This document shows, in pieces, positions 24,756 through 34,567 of a DNA stretch of 64,000 bases; positions within the stretch are counted from its first letter, which is position 1; the number at the start of each line of letters is the position of its first letter. The notes beneath the pieces were generated by a model, which saw only the letters and a list, made by a program, of their open reading frames with translations, searched no databases and was not told the origin of the DNA. This stretch comes from Tillus elongatus (taxonomy: Eukaryota > Arthropoda > Insecta > Coleoptera > Cleridae): assembly GCA_964006375.1 (NCBI GenBank), contig OZ023266.1, forward strand, positions 61,077,946 through 61,141,945, given 5' to 3'. A program made the translations under genes and the position numbers.

Positions 24756-24989
24756 TTAACCCTTGTCTCGAAAGAGGGCGTTTCTGATCTGGAATTTATT
24801 CCGTATTACACCACCATTTGACGCTTCTCCGACTACTAATAGGTCAGCTTCTGTAACCATTTTCACAGAGCGCTCTGCTGTGTGAGTGTGACAGGGAAAA
24901 GGCGAAATGTCCACTTGATATTCATCGATTCCAACGATCAAACAACGCAAACAATAGATATTCTCAGTATCCAAACCGTTGATTGGCAC
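24756..24989 (-). pseudogene. Fragment resembling a conserved insect hypothetical protein
   Basis: A 77-codon frame containing FPCHTHTAERSVKMVTEADLL and a following GVIRNKFQIRNALF. I recall proteins of unknown function in insects with a C-H-T-Q-x-VER-x-VKLVTEA motif followed by an R-D-G-F-I-R block. This matches the pattern with substitutions. No start or splice context supports an intact gene. Possibly a retrocopy or transposon-captured piece. Confidence 0.35.
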
Positions 24990-25088
24990 AAAATTTGTAA
25001 TAGCCTGAGATATGGCTTAACCTGTCGCAGTAGGCGGCGAAACATGGCCCAAGTAAAAAAAATCTGATTCCGAAAGGATTTAAATATT

Positions 25089-25412
25089 GTCACATCCGTC
25101 TCTATGGGAATTCTATAGTCACAGGCAGCTTGTAAAGTGTATTACTAACAGCGAATACTCTAGAATTATATCTCGAGGATGAACCAGAAATGCCAGATAT
25201 GGAACAATGTAGAAAGATCTAGAAGTACTCTATGGACGGTATAAATAAAAGATGGGCAGCTAGAGCAGTCAGTCGGTAGTAAGTTAGCGTTGATGTATAA
25301 TAAGCGTTCATAGAAGGCGTATAGTGGAATATAGTTCTATGGACATTTAGTAATGGAGAAAAATATTAAATTTCTGAAATATCTGGAAGATGTGTCAGAA
25401 GTATCCTGTAAC
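25089..25412 (+). repeat. Candidate 5' LTR of the second gypsy element
   Basis: It lies directly upstream of a gag-like region and begins TGTCACATCCGTC. A TATA box (TATAAATAAA) is at 25240-25249, followed by an initiator-like TCAGTCGGT about 30 bp later. No matching 3' LTR was found after the pol remains, so the boundaries rest on context only. Confidence 0.4.
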
Positions 25413-25492
25413 TGGTGGTATTTTTGGGGACGGAAGAAACTGTGTACCAGCTTTAAGTACGCTTATGCCTAAGACAATGCACAACAGCCAAT

Positions 25493-26592
25493 ATGGACAC
25501 CCAACTGTTGGAAATGATTAAAAGAATGGACGAAGAAGCTAAAAAGAGAGATGAATTTGCACGAGAAGAAGCAGGAAAAAGAGATAAAGCAGCAAAAGAA
25601 AAAATGAAAGAAAGAGTCCCAGAAGCGAAAGAAAAGCTGAGAAAAAGAGACGAAGGGGCAAGAGAGGAACTGAGAAAAAAGATGAAGAAGCAAAGGAAGA
25701 AATAATGAAAAGGGACGAAGAAGTCAGAAAAAGAAATGAAAATGTCCGAAAAGATATGAATACGCAAAGGAAAATGAAAATTCTGCAAGGACAAGCGAGC
25801 AGAATTGAGAACATAACTTCATGTGTGAACGAACGTATGAAGCAGGTAAAAGACGACATCTTCCAACAAGTATAAAATCGAGTAAGAGATATCAGCGACG
25901 ATGTACTTGACAAGTTGAGGAGTGTACAAGAGGTACAAGCGGGGGTACAGGGGAAAATGAAGTAACTAGAAACGAAGTATGAAACCCCAGCCAAGGGAAA
26001 CATCAGACTCAAAGATAGCCCGGTCGTAAGAATTAAGGTCCCCACATTTGATGGCTCAGTCTCATGTGGTATTTACCTACGCCAGTTCGAAGCCGCTGCT
26101 ACATCAAATGGTTGGGGCAAGAGAGAGAAGGCGACCTCGTTAATTGTAGCTCTCAGAGGAGGTGCCCTAGATGTACTTCAAGGTATTCCCAGAGAAAAAC
26201 AGGACAATTTCGACAGCATTAGATACCTAGAAATGAGATTTGACGACCAGAATTTACAACACCTATATCAAACTCAGCTGAAAAGTCGCTGTGAAAAATC
26301 GGGCAAAAGTCTGCAACAATTCGAAGCCGATGTTGCGAGACTAACACGATCAGCTTACCCCACAGCTCCGGTGGAATTTTTGAGCCAGCTGTCGCTGCAA
26401 ACTTCTATTGATGGCATCAGCGATACCGACACACGACAGGCGCTGAGGATGGCGAGACATAAATACTTGAACGATGCTTTGGCACATTCGCTAGAATTTG
26501 AAGCTACCTCAAAAGTCAATGTAAGAGTTTGCAGTCTCCAAGTCCCAGAGGAAGAAAATAAAGCGATTCATCCGACGTCTTGCAGCTGCTAA
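25493..26592 (+). pseudogene. Gag of the second gypsy element
   Basis: The N-terminal part is a highly charged Lys/Glu/Arg coiled coil (25493-25860), interrupted by a stop at ~25703. The capsid-like part contains KVPTFDGSVSCGIYLRQFEA and RGGALDVLQGIP, the familiar P-x-FDGS and ALRG-x-A-x-x-x-L blocks of invertebrate gypsy Gag. The frame changes before 26233 and ends at 26592. A nucleocapsid knuckle at ~26660-26710 is degenerate: WNCGKM is kept but the flanking Cys and His are replaced by Tyr or Leu. Confidence 0.75.
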
Positions 26593-26881
26593 AGACATTA
26601 GTAGAACAAATTAAGCACACGCCTCATGAGGAGCCAGCGCAAGGTCATCATGCAAGTGTTATACGCTATTGGAACTGTGGCAAGATGGAGTACATAAGAA
26701 GTGATTTACCAGTTCCAAGAGCAGCATCAACCGACGTACAGGAAAACTAAATGCAGCTAGCTTTATGGGGCAAGAGCGCGCTGCCCACCACAATGCCCCG
26801 AAGTCAACAACTGTTTCACTGGTCAACTATTCTGGCACCACGCTCGTCGTAGACGGGTACATCAGCGACAAGAAGGCTTAA

Positions 26882-27291
26882 ATGGTTGGAGACACCGGTG
26901 CATCTATAACGATTATCCGTCGTGATATGGTACCAAGAGGACCGGTAAGAGAGCCACAAAGAATCTACAAAGTGACTGCAGCTGGTGGCGAACAGATTCA
27001 TATATTTGGTGAGGCTGACTTCAAGCTACAAATTGAAGTTTGGAAGACCAAACAGCGAGTTATTGTTGCCGCCATATCAGACCCTATTATGCTTGGTTTA
27101 GATTTTCTGCAAGGTAACGGTGCCAAGTTAGATCTCGAGAACAATGTTTTGAATATCAGTGGTGAGAAAGTAGTTATGTCGACTGTCAATAATGTTGCAG
27201 TTCGAAAAGTCACAGTCAAAAAAGATGTCATTGTGAGACCCCAGAGTGAGAGTATTGTCTCAGTGAAGATAATTGGAGATATTTCGGACTA
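26882..27291 (+). pseudogene. Aspartic protease of the second gypsy element
   Basis: The active-site block GDTGASITIIRRD is at the start of the frame and the LGLDFL block near residue 75. The frame is open for 136 codons, then stops at 27290. It continues in the next frame with a Pol linker (27292-27549). Confidence 0.75.
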
Positions 27292-27549
27292 GTGGCGGGC
27301 ATTATAGAACCAGAAGACAACGATCGTTTTAAGAAAGCTCTACTAGTCGGTAAAACTCTTGTTCAAGCAAAAGAACTGGCTGCTGTCAGAATAACCAATC
27401 TTAAAAGCTTTGATCAGAAGATTCCCAAAGGCTCCAAAATCGGAACATTCTCGTCGGTAACCATCATACAGCGTTGCCACGACCAAGAAGAAAGAGCCTC
27501 GTCCATCCCGCCTGAACCACTACTTAGCAGAAGCCAGTGGAAATGTTAA

Positions 27550-28500
27550 CCGCAGTGGCTACACTGCTGTCCAAATATCGCAACCTCGTCGTAACTGATA
27601 ATAACGATTTGGGGGGAAGAGGCCTAGGGCGCCATCGCTTTGAGACTGGGACATTTGTACCAATCAAGCAACCACCGAGAAGGGTACCATTGGTAAAACA
27701 GCAAACTCTTGCATAAACTGGCGGAAGAAAAGACACCCTTCATTTGGACCAATGATTATGAACGAGCATTCGAGACACTAAAACAGGCTTTCTGTTGATT
27801 CCCGATTCTGACATCCCCCTGTCACCGGTTTATTGTGGACACAGACGCGAGCAATTTTAGAATTGGAGGCGAAGAGAAAGTTAAATCGTATTTTAGCCCT
27901 GTTGAAAGCGGAAAACTATTGCGTAACGAGGAAATAACTTCTAGCCATTATCGAGATGTTTGAGCATTATCACAAACATCTATATGGTCGATAATTTCTC
28001 ATGAGAACCGACCACGCTTCCCTACGCTGGTTTCTTCAGCTTAAAAAGCCAGAGGGACAGATGGGGGGGGGGGGGTGGCTTGAACGCCTTCAAGAGTAAA
28101 AGTTCACCATCGGTCACCATCCTGGATGACAGCACGGAAATGCAGACGTCCTATCTAGGAGAACTTGCCCACCAAAATGCAAGCATTTCATCTCTAGCGA
28201 AAATGAAGAAGGGTTGAATCTCCAAGTGTGGAGAACAACGGTGCAACCAATTAACCGATGGGTCCCGCAGAGGATAATGGAGGGCCAAAAAGAAGACCCT
28301 GATATCCAACCAGGCTACAGATGGAAATAGACTTGCCACGAAAGATCCGCTTGGTCCGAAGTTAGTGACAACAGCGTTGCTACCAAAAGTAACTGGGCCC
28401 AATGGGACTCTATTTAAATCAAAAATGGTGTCCTGGTCAGGAATTGGGAGTCGGAGGATGGAACCCGCATACTGAAGCAAATAGTCCCTCCGCGGCCAAG
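27550..28500 (+). pseudogene. RT-deleted Pol: RT entry, RNase H and linker remnants
   Basis: An RT entry block (QPPRRVPLVKQQ, ~27660-27700) is followed within a few bases by RNase H sequence (WTNDYERAFETLKQAF, FIVDTDASNF, 27745-27860). The ~200-residue RT palm is therefore deleted. A poly-G run at 28062-28073 and several stops follow. The stretch 28140-28500 encodes only linker-like text. Confidence 0.65.
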
Positions 28501-29458
28501 AATTATAGAGGTAATCTTGGAGATCCATAGCAGAGCAGGCGGAGTCCACCTAGTTGTAAAGAAAACTTTGTAGAAGGTCAGATAACGTTTTTATTGGTCA
28601 AAATCTAGAGCTGATGTGAAGGAATCGTGCAAAATGTGCCAAGTGTGTGAATCAGTAAGGGGCTGAAATCAAAACCAGGGTGCGAATGAAGCAGTACAAC
28701 GTGGAGGCGCCATTCGAAAGATGTGCATTCGACATAGCTGGTCCTTTCCCTAGAACAAACACAGGAAAACGCTATATGCTTGTAGCCATGAATTACTTTA
28801 GCAAGGACGCAACTTCGAATCGGCTGTGTTTCAAAAGGTTTGCGAGCTGATGGGAATCAGAAAAACGAGAACTACACCCATGCACCCTTAATCTGACGAA
28901 ATCCCGTTTGATAATATTTGTCAACGAACACGAAACGGACTGGGACAGGCACATTCCACTATTTCCCCTGGCATAGCGCTCGTCCGTACATGAGACTACC
29001 GAATATTCCCCAGCTAGCGTGGTTTTTGGGCAAGGCTTAAGACTTCCTCCTGATCTCATATTTCGAAAACCTAGAGATGCTCCACGTTCAACTGATGAAT
29101 ACATCAGAGATTTTGAAAGAAGAATCGAAGCCATCCATTCTGCTGCCAGAATACATATACGAGTAGAAATCGACCGTATGAAGGCCCGTTATGACCTGCG
29201 AGCTAATTCTGGTTTAAAAAAAGGTGATCGAGTGTGGTTCGACAATCCAGTACGACGCAAGGGACGGTCACCGAAACTACAGAAATTATGGGAAGGTCCA
29301 AGGTGGTCAAAAGGATCAATGACGTTGTCTATTGCATTCAAAGGAGCCCAAAGAGCAAAATGAAGGTGGTCCATATGCACAGGCTTACGCCCTTCCATGA
29401 AATGGATTATACTTCAAATGCAAGTAGAGTGCTGAAAGTTCTATCAAAGAATTTTTAA
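28501..29458 (+). pseudogene. Integrase remnant and Pol tail of the second gypsy element
   Basis: An HHCC-like finger (IHSRAGGVH ... CKMCQVC) lies at 28520-28655 and the first catalytic Asp block (APFERCAFDIAGPFPR) at 28710-28755. The central core is missing or scrambled to about 28980. The integrase tail HETTEYSPASVVFGQGLRLP then leads to a basic stretch and a chromatin-like tail (KVVKRINDVVYCIQRSP) in the next frame, ending at 29458. Confidence 0.7.
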
Positions 29459-29531
29459 ACTATTTTTAACGCCATTAGCTAGTAAATTCACAACTTTTGA
29501 CTGCTATTACAACAAAAAACAAGAACTTTAG

Positions 29532-29710
29532 GCCTAGCCTAGTGGTCACCCGTCGACCTGAGGAGCTGCTGAGCGCTGTGAACGATACGCTAGAATTGAT
29601 GCACGTGGAGGATGTAGATGCGTCTAATGACTGTCTTCTTATACTACCAAAAGACATGGACGTCATGTGTCCAACCAGTATAATAGAGAAAGCCAATGAA
29701 TTCCCATGGA
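29532..29710 (+). other. Candidate exon of unknown gene
   Basis: An open stretch (PSLVVTRRPEELLSAVND onward to IIEKANEFPW) is bordered by an AG acceptor (TTTAG) and a strong donor (GTGAGT at 29711). Its GC content is higher than its surroundings. It ends in phase 1, compatible with the ABC exon at 31781. The sequence does not resemble any part of an ABC transporter that I know, so the link is only a possibility. It might instead be leftover sequence of the neighbouring gypsy element. Confidence 0.3.
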
Positions 29711-29845
29711 GTGAGTGAAGAATTAGGGAAAGTGATGTCGCAGCCTATTTTTACTTTTACTAAATTTAAACTCGTTATAGTGCACTTAAATGTTGTATCA
29801 TTTTTCTCCTCTTATTTCACAGAAAAATTGTAGTATATTTATATT

Positions 29846-31047
29846 CAAATTTTGTGAGCATATAGTAGGCTTAATTCTAAAGCAAAAAAAAATACAAAAA
29901 ACGGTACACTAAGTGAAGATTGAAACCTGTGATGAGTACTGATAAGCACAGTTGGAGAACCCAAATCACCACAACACATTTAAAAAAACTGACGGTCGTT
30001 TCACTAACCAAGTTAGCGTCATCCGAGAATGAATAATTCTCAGAATTATTCATCCTCTGTTCAGTTTCGAGAATGTGGATTATGTGACTATATTTTCGAC
30101 AGAGAAGTAAATTTTCCAGCAAATGTAAACGAAGAAGTATCTACTCGAAGCTATTACTAGACATCCAACTACTAGTGTCCGTCAAATTAGCAGGCAACTT
30201 GGAGTACCACGGTTGACAGTTTGGTAAACGTTGAAACGTGAAGGTCAGATACATATCATTGTAAGAAGCGGCAAGGTTTGCTTGAGGCAGACTTTGATTG
30301 TCGTCTAGTTTTTTCTACCTAGATTCTATGACAGACAAAGATAAACTTAAATTTCTGCCGATTAGTTCTTTGCACAAATGAAGCTTCAGTTACCAGACGC
30401 GCTATCATTTATCTGAGAAACCTGCATCGGTGGGCACTAGAAAATCCCAAAGCAATACGTGTGTCTAGCTCCCAGCATGAATTTTCTGTAAACGATGATC
30501 CTGGCTTATTCGATGAATTGCTAGGTGATCTTTCATTCCTTCTATAAGATGAAATGTCACCAATTACTTTGTTTCTTATGGAATAATTGCCACCCTTTTT
30601 AAAAGATCATAAGAAGAGACATGTGAATTAAAATGATAGGGCACCAGCAGATTTCGGAATTGAGGTCCGGAACTTTATGAACAACAAGTTTCCACAATGG
30701 ATTGGTCGGGAAGCACCTTTTGCATGGGCGCCTAGATTCGCTAATCATAATCCTTTAGCCTTGGGTTATTATTTTTGGAGACAAATCAAAGATTTTATAT
30801 ACGGACAAGAGAAGAATTATTGAAGCATATTCAGCAACCTTTACTATAAATAAGAGAAAACCAGCGTGAATTAAGAATTGTCACTTGCTCCATTGGCATA
30901 CGAGCACAAGGTTGTATTCGGAAAGGACGTAGGTAAAATTTAAATCTTGTAATAGTTTCTTAGGCTTGTGACTTCGGAAGGAATAAATACGACTTTTATG
31001 GTTTTTTTTGCCTTAGAATTAAGCCTACTATATTCTCACAAAATTTG
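29846..31047 (+). mobile_element. Mariner-like element M1 with terminal inverted repeats
   Basis: Terminal inverted repeats of ~34 bp are visible: CAAATTTTGTGAGCATATAG at 29846 and its inverse at 31013-31047. The ~1.2-kb length fits a mariner. Within 30062-30955 a decayed transposase reads, in pieces, HPTTSVRQISRQLGVPRLTVW (helix-turn-helix), EASVTRRAIIYLRNLHRW and the C-terminal block ALGYYFWRQIKDFIY. The first catalytic Asp appears as Asn (TNEAS) and the third has been lost. Many stops. A foldback-family end is inserted at 29912-30060. Confidence 0.7.
29912..30060. repeat. End of the F1 foldback family nested in M1
   Basis: The sequence ACCTGTGATGAGTACTGATA and ACCCAAATCACCACAACAC closely matches the left terminus of the big foldback at 34543-34610. 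A perfect short palindrome, GAATAATTCT-C-AGAATTATTC, lies at 30029-30049. Confidence 0.6.
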
Positions 31048-31399
31048 CGTATAGCGATAGGGGACACCTGTATAGAAGACATCAGTATTAACGCTTTTAG
31101 GTATTTTTAGTGGTATGAAACAAACACATGAACATATCAAATAAATTCAATTATTTAAAAATTATAGGGTAAATTTCACGTGAGGGGGGTTCCCCAACAC
31201 ATCTTACCCACTCTCATCAAGGGTAATGGAGGTCAAAATTTAAAAAAGAAACACCTCACGTAATTAATGGATACAGTTCTCGTGACATCATGTTACCTAG
31301 TTATGCACGAGATGGCGAGTCTGTCGTACAGCTCATAAGATTTCATTTAGATCTCCCTTGTAGAATTATATTTTTTGCATACATAAAATCTACGCTTAG

Positions 31400-31730
31400 C
31401 ACCTCGGTGCTTCAGAGGTGAGAATGTATACCTCTGGACTGAAGGGTTCAGTTCCCAGTGTCAAATTATTTTCCAGTATTAACATCGACCAAAGTTGTGG
31501 CATTGTGTTGCAGCAAGATGAACGTCTGCACCTTCCACCTTTCGGTGGGGCGTTCAGCTGTCTATCATGTATAACATGGGATGTTAAGCACGTTGAAAAT
31601 CCCTATCCTTCTCGCATAAAGAAAGGTTTTACATTTACATTTCCAGGATAGTGGGGTGAAACGAAACTGCTCCCTGGCATCGGTGTTTGGTCAAAGTCGC
31701 GAAAATAACAAACTGACGTTAAAGAAAACA
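31400..31730 (+). repeat. tRNA-headed SINE
   Basis: The 5' part (31405-31465) has tRNA-like features. There is an AGAGGT/ACCTCT stem around a 10-base loop and a B-box-like GGTTCAGTTCC. The body and tail match the minus-strand copy at 21268-21506. It ends before an A-rich stretch near 31725. It lies just upstream of an ABC exon, in its intron. Confidence 0.55.
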
Positions 31731-31780
31731 TAAAGTATACTTTTTCCTATAGTTACTTAATCATCCTATCACTTTTTCAG

Positions 31781-31957
31781 GTGCTATGTTCATAGAGATA
31801 GCAATGGCATCCTTGGTGACACACTATGTGGTGCTATTAACTCAAGCCACATTGTTCCTTATAGTTTTATATTATCGCGTTTTGTATCCGATCGAAAGCA
31901 GAATTGGTCACTTTTATGCTCTGATAGCGTCACAGATTAGTTGCGGATGTTGCATGG
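31781..31957 (+). CDS. ABC transporter (ABCG/ABCH type), exon encoding membrane helices
   Basis: A 177-bp internal exon between a polypyrimidine/AG acceptor (CACTTTTTCAG) and a donor (GG|GTATGAG). It starts and ends in phase 1. The product reads FIEIAMASLVTHYVVLLTQA, a long hydrophobic helix, then IASQISCGCCMG. This matches the middle of the ABC-2 membrane domain of insect ABCG/ABCH half-transporters, where a Q-T/A-x-L-x-L-I helix is followed by a G-rich turn. It joins in frame to exons at 42084 and 57472. These transporters export lipids or other hydrophobic compounds. The upstream exons and the ATP-binding domain were not found in this window. Subfamily is uncertain. Confidence 0.7.
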
Positions 31958-32424
31958 GTATGAGGTGAATCACTTCTGGTAGAGATGTGCTTACAGATAA
32001 AAAAGCACTGGTGCAATATATGCGTTATGGTAACGAATATTAAAATGTTTCCAGAAAATTGTTAGTTAAGGAATTAATAAAAGTTTAGAAAAAAATAGGA
32101 CACTTAATGTAGCACTGTGTATAAAATTGTCGTAGCCAAAAAGGGAAAAAGTTTGTACGCGGTCAGTGGGTATTTATCATTATTATTTTTATTTGATTTG
32201 CCTAGACATTTTTCTCTGTTCGCCACGGACCTTGGATTACAATATAATATGTCCAAATATATGATATATTGAGTATACACAACACAATTACCATTTTTAG
32301 CACCCCCTTTACAAAAATGCGCAACGTTAATAGATACCTACCGTATTGTAGATTGTTGGTCGTTTAATGAGTCGTATAGACTTTTGGCCTCTCAGCACCG
32401 CGACGCTAATGGCTTTTTGTGCAT
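31958..32424. other. ABC gene intron: unassigned DNA
   Basis: AT-rich intron sequence after the donor. No repeat matched elsewhere. The first ~10 kb intron continues to 42083 and hosts the elements listed below. Confidence 0.5.
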
Positions 32425-32435
32425 GACTTTATTTT

Positions 32436-32760
32436 CTAATAGTTGGCCAAAATGTTCAGACTTTTCATGTAGTCCACTATCTTCTTGGGGGCTATTTTAC
32501 CTATTTCCTGGGGTGTTAGAGTCACTCCAGCAAGGTATTTGAGCCCTTTGCAAAACTGAGCCATGCAGTCGCATAGCAAATGTTCTGTTGTTTCTCCTGA
32601 TTCAGTGCAGTATCTGCAGTTGTCACTATCCTCCTTGCCAATCTTTATAAGGTGATACCTCACTGGGGAATGTCCTGTGAAAAGTCATGTGATTATTCTC
32701 AAGTTGTTCCTATTCAATTCAAGAAACAGTTCAGATTTATCTGTCAATATGGTGATGAAC
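32436..32760 (-). pseudogene. C-terminal fragment of another LINE
   Basis: The minus strand reads RYHLIKIGKEDSDNCRYCTE and TTEHLLCDC, the HLxxIG...C-x-x-C...ETxxHLLCxC block found behind the RT of Jockey/R1-type LINEs. It is preceded in another frame by a FTGH-like segment. Only the last ~110 residues remain. Confidence 0.6.
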
Positions 32761-32984
32761 CGTTTTTCGTGCCTTAAGCCTAGCATGTTCCTTCAGTATG
32801 ACAGCATTTGGTTCTTCTCCCACGTATCAAATTCATTTATTACATAGTTTTTCCGAGTAATGACTTAAAAGATAAAAAATTCTTTTGTATCTGGGACCAA
32901 CAATTTCTGTTCAAAAAAACAATGTGTACCCAAAAATAATGAATAATGAAATTTTAGTGTTTATAAAAAGTATATTGGTTACCA

Positions 32985-33079
32985 AAAGTTTTATTTTTAG
33001 GTGACTAGACAATAAGGTTATTTCAAATTTAATAACTTTTTGAAAATTCGGTACCGTACTACATTTGCTGCGTCCAGAT
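32985..33079 (+). repeat. Diverged end of the F3 terminal unit
   Basis: GAAAATTCGGTACCGTACTA followed by TTTGCTGCGTCCAGA resembles the conserved terminus at 51170-51210 (AATTCACTACCATAACGCAC, TTGCTGCGTCCAGAC). Confidence 0.5.
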
Positions 33080-33234
33080 TTTTTAAAGTTATTCGCGAAT
33101 ACGTATTTCTCCCAAGAGAATAACGCCTTTTTGTAAACTGATTTCACTTAAAATCTTATCAGGTCTTAGAAATGAGTCAAAGCTTTTTAATGACCACTTT
33201 TTGAGTGGTATAGATTTTCTTTAGATTTAAGAGT

Positions 33235-34150
33235 TTTCTTTCGTTCTACGAAAAATTTGCTAAAGAGATCTGTGAAATGGGCCGATTTGTATGAAATTTG
33301 GCAGGTCCCCTTCTTTTGTAAGTTCTTTGGACAAGTTCGTTAGCCAGGAAAATTGGACCAGTTTTTCCGGGAAAATTTTGGATTTCGTTTCGGAAAATGT
33401 TTGTGTCTCCGAAAATAACAAATATATAATAAACAAATTTGGTATACAGGTTGATGTCATAAAAAGTATACTATACAACAAAATTTATATCTCCAAGTTA
33501 AAAGAAAAAAGTTATAGGCAAGGTCAAGAAATTCCAGAAATATTAGTTTGAAAATCTTATAGCTTGTCTTCTTAAAACGTCAAAGTCGCGTTTTGAAACG
33601 TCAAAATTTTCAATTTTTGGTGGAGCCTGAAATTTCTTTTACAAAGCCTTAAGTTTCAGCTTCAACCATCATTGTCCTTCATTTTCCTAAAATTAATTTC
33701 AAATAGACCCTTTCTCTGATGATTTAGCAGTAGTTTCAGTTATAGAATTTGTGGTTTAATAGTCTATAATTTTTAGCGAAAAACATTCATTATTATAAAG
33801 ACGGCGACTTTTGAATTTTGAAAAGATTTCTTCAAATGATCGCGAACTAGGCACCCTAGAACAAATATCCGGGGACAATTTCAGTTTTACAGGTTTAAAT
33901 ATATACATAGTGGCGCATTTCTACTGTAAAGCTCAATATATTCGTTATTGTAGAAGATACGAAAAAAAATTATATAAGTTAATGATAGGGTAGTTTGAGT
34001 GAGATACATCTTATAAAATTATTTTGCGAACCACAGAATGGCCCATAAATCGTCGGTGATAGAAAGTTTCTTTTTTTTTTTAAGGAACGCACCTTATATT
34101 TTTGCCTTTTCCAATGATGCATACTTGCAAGAAAGAAAATATCGTTCATG
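33235..34150 (+). repeat. F3 dispersed repeat, plus-strand copy
   Basis: It is collinear with 50035-50900, with shared blocks GGGCCGATTT, AAGTTCGTTAGCCAGGAAAA, CATTGTCCTTCATTTT, TTTCAAATAGACCCTTTCTC and GGCCCATAAATCGTCGGTGA. A ~130-bp block at 33790-33920, which elsewhere flanks the TA tract, sits in the middle of this copy. No long reading frame. Confidence 0.7.
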
Positions 34151-34235
34151 GTTTTCGAGTTATTTCAATTGTTTTGCAGCTTTTCACGTTTTTGGCACAT
34201 TTTAAAAATTGTGAGACGGCGGTTTTACCAATAGA

Positions 34236-34302
34236 TACAGACTTGGAAACTACTTCTCTGGCTTCACTGTGAGGTCAGAGAAGTAGTCTCCAAGTCTGTA
34301 TG
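34236..34302. repeat. Near-perfect hairpin
   Basis: ACAGACTTGGAAACTACTTC and its inverse complement (GAAGTAGTCTCCAAGTCTGT) surround a ~20-bp loop. The right arm and the following ~60 bp recur at 51705-51780. It is probably the core of another small foldback repeat. Confidence 0.6.
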
Positions 34303-34567
34303 TAGTATGGACAAGTTTCACTAAGTAAGGGCAACAACAATCAATGAATTTACCAATAGAAATCGGTGTCCCATGAAAATGACGTATTCAGGGAGGTTTT
34401 TTTTATTATTCTCCCAAATAAGTCGAAATAGCATATACAGGGCGCTCTCAAATGATGGATGAATTTGAAAAAATCAAACTGTCGTAACTCAATTTTTTCA
34501 AATGGAATAGCCTGTATTTTATGTTTCGGAAGTGACTATGTGAAAACTGGAACCTGTGATGAGCACT

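Larger units (their letters stand above)
25089..29458 (+). mobile_element. Degenerate Ty3/gypsy element lacking RT and 3' LTR
   Basis: Plus-strand order is candidate LTR, coiled-coil Gag, broken zinc knuckle, aspartic protease, RNase H remnant, integrase remnant and Pol tail. The RT palm is absent: the sequence jumps from PPRRVPLVKQQTLA to an RNase H entry at about 27712. It is much older than the element at 15.5 kb, with many stops and shifts. Confidence 0.8.

Noticed and set aside
25539..26045. Phe/Ser-rich minus-strand frame of 168 codons
   Set aside because: It is the antisense shadow of the charged coiled-coil Gag region of the second gypsy element.
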